A stretch of 46,129 bases of DNA from assembly GCA_024281095.1 (NCBI GenBank), contig JAMXLJ010000168.1, positions 1 to 46,129 of the forward strand, in the 5' to 3' direction. How positions within the stretch are numbered: the first letter of the stretch is position 1; each line of letters starts with the position of its first letter. Made by a program: the position numbers and the translations under genes. This document shows, one piece after another, positions 41,410-46,129 of this stretch. Under the pieces are notes generated by a model, which worked only from the letters and a program-made list of their open reading frames with translations, searched no databases and was not told the DNA's origin. The DNA is from Acidimicrobiia bacterium. Its GTDB lineage: Bacteria > Actinomycetota > Acidimicrobiia > IMCC26256 > JAMXLJ01.

Positions 41410-42851
41410 TCATCCTCGCGTGATGGCGCCTGCTCAGGAACGTCGTCGCGCAGGTCGATCGCGACTTCGCGCGTGCCGGTCGCGGCCTGCAACTCGACGA
41501 GTGCACCCGAGACTGCATCCGCGAGTGACTGGATGTCCGGCACACGCTCGGCGCACCCGATGAATCCGAAGGAGACGCGGTCCAAGTAGGTCACGACGGT
41601 GACATTGAGCGGCACTGCCTCGAACAGCGGGCCGAGCGGGAAGATGTGATCGACGCGCGCGCCGGCCACGTACAACGGAAAATCAGGTCCCCTGACGTTC
41701 GAGATGAACAGGTTCGCGAACGGTGGCACGACGTGAGGGAGACGAAGTTCCGAAGCCGCTCGCATGATCCAGCGGATCGAGCCGGGAGGTACCAGCCCGG
41801 TCACGCTCTCCAATCGTCCCGTACCGACCCTCTCGTGATGGTCCTTTGCCGCGTTCGCGGACCGCTGGATGGCCATGATCCGCTCAACGGGGTCGGCCAG
41901 ATGCACGGGCAAGGCGTAGAACAGCGTCGAGAACTTGTTTCCGGTGCGCTGGTCCTCCAAGCCCCGTTCCGAAGTCGGTACGCAGGCCGTGAGGGTGCGC
42001 TCCAACCTTTCGTCATGAGATGTCAGATACGAGCGCAGGGCGCCGGTGCAGAGCGCGACGACGACGTCGTTCACGGTCACGCCGAGGTGCTTGCGGATGC
42101 GCTTCACGTCGTCCAGTGGAACGGACGTCAGCGCGACGCTGCGCCCGCGACTCAACGCGTGGTTCAGCGCAAGGCGCGGCGCCGTGAACGGAAACGGCGT
42201 TCGCGGCACACTGTCATCGCGCTTGCGTCGATCGCCGAGCCACGATCGGCCGAGCGCGAAGGCACTCCGCGCGAAGGTGAACGGCCATGTCGCGGCGGCG
42301 CCCAACGAGGCGCCGGCAACCGTTGCAAGCCCCGGTGCGGGCTGTGGTCGCCAGTCCGTCCCGTGTTCCGTGGGCGCATCGGGAGCAAGATCGAAGAACT
42401 CCGCAAGGGCGGTGATGCCCGACACGCCGTCGATGGCGCAATGGTGCACCTTCGCGATCGCCGCGGTCTTGTCACCTTCGAGACCTTCGACGAACCAACA
42501 TTCCCAGAGAGGTCGGTCTCGGGGAAGCTGCCCGGCCGCGACGTGCGCGGTCACGTCCGCGAGCTCGCGGAAACCTCCCGGGCGGCCGACCACAGCATGG
42601 TGGAGGTGGCGATCGACGTGGACCTCGGCATCCTCCACCCACACGGCTTGTCCCGTGGGTAGGCGTCGTAGCCGGCGACGGCAGGGCGGAATCGCGGGGT
42701 ATCGCTCTTCGATGCGATCACGGAAGACGCGGTACCGGTCCTCCGGAGGCGTCGCGCCGGAGTCGAGCACGAGAACGGCCACGACGTTGAGCGCCTGAGT
42801 CGCGGTCTCGGCATCCAGGAACGCGCCGTCCAAAGGCGAGAGGTACTCCAC
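41388..42851 (-). CDS. Wax ester synthase/diacylglycerol acyltransferase (WS/DGAT)
   Basis: A 487-residue acyltransferase of the bacterial WS/DGAT family. The N-terminus starts with SPLDGAFLDAE, as usual, and the catalytic HHxxxDG motif is HHCAIDG (H136-H137, D141-G142). Further family segments are TACVPTSERG-like ACVPTSERG and NVTVVTYLDRVSFGFIGC near the C-terminus. It would esterify an acyl-CoA or acyl-ACP with a fatty alcohol or diacylglycerol. It is last in a four-gene minus-strand operon with a KAS III, FAAL and ACP, one base after the ACP stop. Confidence 0.93.
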   Translation of the reverse strand: MEYLSPLDGAFLDAETATQALNVVAVLVLDSGATPPEDRYRVFRDRIEERYPAIPPCRRRLRRLPTGQAVWVEDAEVHVDRHLHHAVVGRPGGFRELADVTAHVAAGQLPRDRPLWECWFVEGLEGDKTAAIAKVHHCAIDGVSGITALAEFFDLAPDAPTEHGTDWRPQPAPGLATVAGASLGAAATWPFTFARSAFALGRSWLGDRRKRDDSVPRTPFPFTAPRLALNHALSRGRSVALTSVPLDDVKRIRKHLGVTVNDVVVALCTGALRSYLTSHDERLERTLTACVPTSERGLEDQRTGNKFSTLFYALPVHLADPVERIMAIQRSANAAKDHHERVGTGRLESVTGLVPPGSIRWIMRAASELRLPHVVPPFANLFISNVRGPDFPLYVAGARVDHIFPLGPLFEAVPLNVTVVTYLDRVSFGFIGCAERVPDIQSLADAVSGALVELQAATGTREVAIDLRDDVPEQAPSREDDHAGVRA

Positions 42852-42852
42852 G

Positions 42853-43146
42853 TCAACGCGCTCCGTCGATGCGAGCGGGTATCGACTCGCGCACGAACGT
42901 CACGAGCTCTCCGACGGTTTCGAGCCACGGCACCGTCGGTGGTTCGCCGATCTCGTCCGCGGAGAGCCCGAGATCGGCGAGAAGCTGCTCCCGTACCGAG
43001 ACCAGAACCTCGATCAGCGCGAGTGAGTCGAGCCCCACGTCGCTGAGCAGCGCGTCGTCCGTAAAGGACGAGAGCGGCTCCTTCGTGACGACGGCGAGCT
43101 CGGCGCGAAGCGCCGTCGAAACTCGCTCGTCCATCGCGGACGTCAT
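42853..43146 (-). CDS. Acyl carrier protein
   Basis: A 97-residue stand-alone ACP. The phosphopantetheine site is S41 in DVGLDSLALIEVLV, and four helices surround it. The ATG at 43146 overlaps the FAAL stop (ATGA), which supports this start; an in-frame ATG at 43134 also exists. It is probably the acceptor of the fatty acyl-AMP made by the ligase encoded before it, and the donor for the KAS III or the WS/DGAT. Confidence 0.9.
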   Translation of the reverse strand: MTSAMDERVSTALRAELAVVTKEPLSSFTDDALLSDVGLDSLALIEVLVSVREQLLADLGLSADEIGEPPTVPWLETVGELVTFVRESIPARIDGAR

Positions 43147-44777
43147 CCGAAGTCCACCCGGGCCAGAAGGCCGTCGCCCTCCCCCACCAGCCTTCGTATG
43201 GCCATACGGCGCAGCTTTCCGCTGGGAGTCTTCGGCAACGTGCCTCGCGGTACGAACGCAACGGTCGCCGGCGCAACCCCCGTCTCGCGTGCGACGCTCG
43301 CACGGATCCTCCGGCACGCCACCTCGAGCTCGCCTGTCGACATGGTCGCGCTGCTCGGTTCGGCCACGATCGCGAGGCCGCCGTCGGGTGCGGCAACTGC
43401 GGCAAGACAACCGGCACGGATCGCGACATGCCGGACACGGCCTTCGATGTCGGTGGGATAGATGTTCCGACCGCCGACGACGATGACTTCGTCTCCCCGA
43501 CCGATCACGAACAGCTCGCGTCCGCCCATCAGGCCGACGTCGCCGGTCACGAAGTAGCCGTCATCCGTGAGACAGAGCTCGGCGCCGATGTAGCGGTCCA
43601 GCAACGACGGGCTCCGGAACTCGATCGGCCCGATCCCGTCCTCGCCGGCGGCGACGCGCACGTCGACACCGTCGAGCGCCGAGCCCGTGCAGACGAGCGG
43701 AGCGGCTGCGCCATCCCGCGATCCGCGCGCGGGGTTCGGTATGGATCTCCATGCCTCCCTCGGGCGTACGATCGTCACAGCGAGCGTTGCCTCCGCCATT
43801 CCGTAGGCGGGGCAGAACGCCAATGGGCGGAATCCCACCGGCGAGAACGCCTCCGTGAAGCGAAGGAGGGTGTCGCGCCTGACGGATTCCGACCCGACGA
43901 TGCAGGCCCGGATCCCCGACAGATCTACGGGTCCGACACGCGCGCTCGTGCGCGTCGCGAGCTCGAGTGCGAAGTTCGGCGCGACCGTGATCGTTGCGCC
44001 GGTTTGCGAGCACGTCCGAAGCCATGACGCCGGGCTCGCGACGAACGTCTCCGGCGTCATGAGCGTGAGTGTGTGATGTCCGTACTGGGGCGCGCCCGCG
44101 CACAACGGCGCAAGGAGCTGGCCGATGAGACCCATGTCGTGGGAGAGCGGAAGCCACGAGCACGAGCGGTCGCCGGGCGCCACTTCCAAGGCGGCGAGCG
44201 TGGCGAGGACGTGCGCGCCGAGCGCGTGGGCGGTCAGATGGATGCCCTTCGGCATGCCAAGGCTTCCGGACGTGAACTGCACGAGCGCGGGTTTGTCGCC
44301 GAGGGGCGCCGACCCGTGTCCGGAGGCGGCGTCGTCGAACGTCGAGACGGGCACGCCGAGAGTCATGTCGCCCAGGAGGGGGGCATGCTCGCGGTCGAGG
44401 AGCAGGATCTGGGCCTCGACGATCTTGCAGAAGCGTTCGAGCTGGCCGGCATAGACGGCCGGCGCCATGCCGCGTGAGGGCAACGGCAACGACGCCACCG
44501 TGCAGCCCGCCCGCAACGCGCCGAGCAACGCAGTGACCGCGGGCCGCGTGTTGGTGAGTACCGCGGCAACCGTTGATCCCGGACCGGCCCTCTCCGCCAG
44601 CCACCGCGCCGTGCGCTCCGATGCCTGCCAGAGATCACAGATCGGAGTCGGTTCCGGATCGTCGTGAAGGAAATGAACCCAACCGCGTCCCGACGCGCCC
44701 TCTTCCAACACGTCGAGAATGGAGACTGGCTCGCTACTTGCGTGAGGCGCTGGCCCTGCCGCCAGTCCGACCGTCAT
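43143..44777 (-). CDS. Fatty acyl-AMP ligase (FAAL)
   Basis: A 544-residue adenylating enzyme that activates fatty acids and passes them to an ACP. The P-loop is FTSGSLGMPKG (168-178). The motif SWLPLSHDMGLIG (207-219) is the FAAL-type hallmark rather than an acyl-CoA ligase one. The C-terminal lysine lies in TLPKTPSGKLRRM. The ATG at 44777 has GGAGGG just upstream and is placed 10 bases after the KAS III stop. It overlaps the ACP gene. FAAL-ACP pairs normally feed lipid or polyketide assembly, so fatty acids here are likely loaded directly on the ACP. Confidence 0.92.
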   Translation of the reverse strand: MTVGLAAGPAPHASSEPVSILDVLEEGASGRGWVHFLHDDPEPTPICDLWQASERTARWLAERAGPGSTVAAVLTNTRPAVTALLGALRAGCTVASLPLPSRGMAPAVYAGQLERFCKIVEAQILLLDREHAPLLGDMTLGVPVSTFDDAASGHGSAPLGDKPALVQFTSGSLGMPKGIHLTAHALGAHVLATLAALEVAPGDRSCSWLPLSHDMGLIGQLLAPLCAGAPQYGHHTLTLMTPETFVASPASWLRTCSQTGATITVAPNFALELATRTSARVGPVDLSGIRACIVGSESVRRDTLLRFTEAFSPVGFRPLAFCPAYGMAEATLAVTIVRPREAWRSIPNPARGSRDGAAAPLVCTGSALDGVDVRVAAGEDGIGPIEFRSPSLLDRYIGAELCLTDDGYFVTGDVGLMGGRELFVIGRGDEVIVVGGRNIYPTDIEGRVRHVAIRAGCLAAVAAPDGGLAIVAEPSSATMSTGELEVACRRIRASVARETGVAPATVAFVPRGTLPKTPSGKLRRMAIRRLVGEGDGLLARVDFG

Positions 44778-44787
44778 CGTCCCTCCT

Positions 44788-45825
44788 TCAGATGACCAAC
44801 GGGACCACCGCCGCGCTGAAACCGGCTGCGCCGCCGACGAGGAGCACTTTGTCGCCGGCGCCCACCCGTCGCTCCTCGATCGCGACATCGAGCGCGACCG
44901 GGATGCTTGCGGCAGCGGTGTTGCCGAACCGTTCCAGCGTTGTCATGCAGCGCTCGAACGGGTAACCGAGCAGCGAAGCGACTCGCTCGATGACCGATCG
45001 CGAGACCTGGTGGGGCACGACGAGAGCAACGTCGTCGAGCGACCAGTCGAGCTTCAGCAGCACATCGTTGACCAGAACGGGTATCCGGCTCACGGCAAGG
45101 CGCTGCAGTGTCGTGCTCTGACATTCGAAGAACATTCGCTCCGGCGCAGCTCCGTAGCGGGAACCTCCTCCGAGCACGGTAGAAAGCTCCCAGTGGCGCC
45201 CGTCCGATTCGAAGGCGCCGCGCAAGATCCCGCGGAACGGGTCCGTGCTGGACTCGACCACGAATGCGGCCCCCGCGTCACCGAGCGTCAACGCCGCGAG
45301 CCGCGTCTGCAACTCGTTCGTATCGCGGATCTCCCACTTGATGGTCGGCGAGAGGTGTTCCCCTGCCGCGACGAGGACGCGGGTGGCGCGGCCGGTCTCG
45401 ATGAACGACTGCGCGACATCGAGGCCGTTGAGGAAGCTGTTGCAGGCGTTCTTCACGTCCATGACCGACGCCCGGTCGCAACCGAGCTCAGCTTGAACGA
45501 TGTTCGCAGTCGCCGGCTCGGCAACGTCGTGCGATGCCGACGCGAAGATCAGGAGGTCGATGTCCCGCGGGTCCGTCTCGGCGGCATCGAGCGCATGTCG
45601 TGCCGCTCGCGTCGCGAGATCGGACGAACACATACCGTCGTCCGCGTACCGTCGCTCGCGGACTCCAGTGGCCATCCGAATGACTCCGTTCGGAATCCGC
45701 CACCCGCCGCTCGACGCGTCGACACGCGCCTCGACCATTTCGGAGGTCCACGTGTTGTCCGGTATGTACCGACCGGTGCCGGCAATGAGGCCCCGGCTTC
45801 GGTGTTCGGGAGCGCTTTGCCCCAT
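44788..45825 (-). CDS. 3-oxoacyl-ACP synthase III / OleA-like thiolase-fold synthase
   Basis: A 345-residue thiolase-fold condensing enzyme. Catalytic residues are C128 (DVKNACNSFLNGL), H272 (VVPHQVS) and N302 (FGNTAAASIP), the FabH/OleA triad. Length is typical. With oleBC and oleD on the convergent operon, an OleA-like head-to-head condensation is an attractive reading, but the sequence does not tell OleA from a FabH-type or other synthase. It is first in the FAAL-ACP-WS/DGAT operon. A palindrome GTGCCAT/ATGGCAC lies 43-60 bases upstream. Confidence 0.88.
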   Translation of the reverse strand: MGQSAPEHRSRGLIAGTGRYIPDNTWTSEMVEARVDASSGGWRIPNGVIRMATGVRERRYADDGMCSSDLATRAARHALDAAETDPRDIDLLIFASASHDVAEPATANIVQAELGCDRASVMDVKNACNSFLNGLDVAQSFIETGRATRVLVAAGEHLSPTIKWEIRDTNELQTRLAALTLGDAGAAFVVESSTDPFRGILRGAFESDGRHWELSTVLGGGSRYGAAPERMFFECQSTTLQRLAVSRIPVLVNDVLLKLDWSLDDVALVVPHQVSRSVIERVASLLGYPFERCMTTLERFGNTAAASIPVALDVAIEERRVGAGDKVLLVGGAAGFSAAVVPLVI

Positions 45826-45868
45826 CGCGTCCTCTCAGGGATACCCGCGGCGACCTGACAGGAGGACC

Positions 45869-45885
45869 GTGCCATTTCATGGCAC
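45869..45885. promoter_or_regulatory. Perfect 7-bp inverted repeat, candidate operator
   Basis: GTGCCAT, TTC, ATGGCAC lies 44-60 bases upstream of the KAS III ATG at 45825 (minus strand). A 3-base spacer is short for a hairpin loop but fits a DNA-binding site. A GACAGGAGG-type sequence between it and the gene reads on the plus strand only. Confidence 0.45.
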
Positions 45886-46009
45886 TTGGGCACATCCGGG
45901 AAATCCCTAGTTTCGGACACCTTTCAATTCCGACATCCGGGCCGCGCCATCAGACCTTCTCGAGCCGAACGCGCTCGCGCGGTGCACACGGCCACGTGGG
46001 CGGGTCGGG

Positions 46010-46129
46010 CTATTCCTGTTTCGCCAGCCATTCCTCGCCGAAGCGGTGCTCCGTTTCGATGGTTTGACGCGCTTGATCGAATACAAAGCGCTCGAGCCGT
46101 CCACCGATCAACGGGACCGAGACCTTGAT
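46010..46129 (-). CDS. DUF2505-like protein (partial, C-terminal 39 residues)
   Basis: The minus strand is open from the window edge to a TAG at 46010-46012. The 39 residues include VSVPLIGGRLERFVFDQARQT followed by FGEEWLAKQE (given in two pieces), which resembles the C-terminal end of DUF2505 (SRPBCC-like) proteins, where V-PLIGG-LE-F and a late WL are conserved. The rest of the gene lies outside the window, so the call rests on one motif only. The gene is upstream of and on the same strand as the KAS III operon, with 184 bases between. Confidence 0.55.
   Translation of the reverse strand: MKVSVPLIGGRLERFVFDQARQTIETEHRFGEEWLAKQE

Overview
The window is high-GC chromosomal DNA of an actinobacterium. 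The wide use of GTG starts, ATGA/GTGA gene overlaps and leaderless-looking promoters (a TANNNT box 6-8 bases before a start codon) fits that. An Acidimicrobiia-type soil or water lineage is my inference, from the DUF5317 protein, the fused OleB-OleC enzyme and the many acyl-CoA enzymes. I see no rRNA, tRNA, CRISPR array, insertion sequence or phage module.

Layout. (1) 1-3319, minus strand: acyl-CoA carboxylase beta subunit, a stand-alone biotinyl carrier and two enoyl-CoA hydratases. (2) 3379-7869: a DUF5317 membrane protein, two overlapping membrane HD-domain proteins behind a 29-residue peptide with a long leader, and a conserved protein of unknown function. (3) 7901-12138: glycosyltransferase, small membrane protein, zinc alcohol dehydrogenase, aldo/keto reductase and a TetR regulator. 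(4) 12210-14142, minus strand: an anti-sigma kinase with a SigB/SigF-like promoter, an orphan pseudo-response regulator and a hemerythrin protein. (5) 14260-19453, plus strand: an SDR, a GMC oxidoreductase preceded by a leader ORF, a MarR regulator with a clear operator, and a two-component system. (6) 22529-19487, minus strand: a tightly overlapping RiPP operon. A 24-residue precursor carries a complete lasso-type leader motif but almost no core. It is followed by a PqqD-like recognition protein, a lasso B2 leader peptidase, an HPr-kinase-like protein and a nucleotidyltransferase. There is no cyclase and no exporter in the window. (7) 23120-30574: a large cyclase-domain/AAA regulator and three exported proteins (two lipoproteins with beta-propeller or unknown folds, and a sialidase-fold protein). 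(8) 30591-33044: an enoyl-CoA hydratase, membrane proteins and a stand-alone LuxR HTH protein. (9) 33081-45825: a lipid island made of two convergent operons. The plus-strand operon encodes an OleB-OleC fusion, OleD, a second LuxR HTH protein, an FtsX-like permease, an ABC ATPase fused to a cNMP-binding domain, and a cNMP-binding patatin. The minus-strand operon encodes KAS III/OleA-like synthase, fatty acyl-AMP ligase, ACP and WS/DGAT. The window closes with the end of a DUF2505-like gene.

How the genes may work together. The two lipid operons hold all the activities expected for head-to-head condensation of fatty acyl groups (OleA-like), ketone reduction (OleD), beta-lactone formation (OleC) and decarboxylation to an alkene (OleB). 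They also hold a dedicated FAAL-ACP loading pair, an acyltransferase, an exporter and a lipase. The FAAL/ACP supply, the WS/DGAT and the two cNMP-sensing proteins are additions to the classical ole set and suggest a modified product. The short-core RiPP operon is the most unusual item: all the leader-handling and tailoring genes are kept while the ring-forming enzyme and a normal core are absent.
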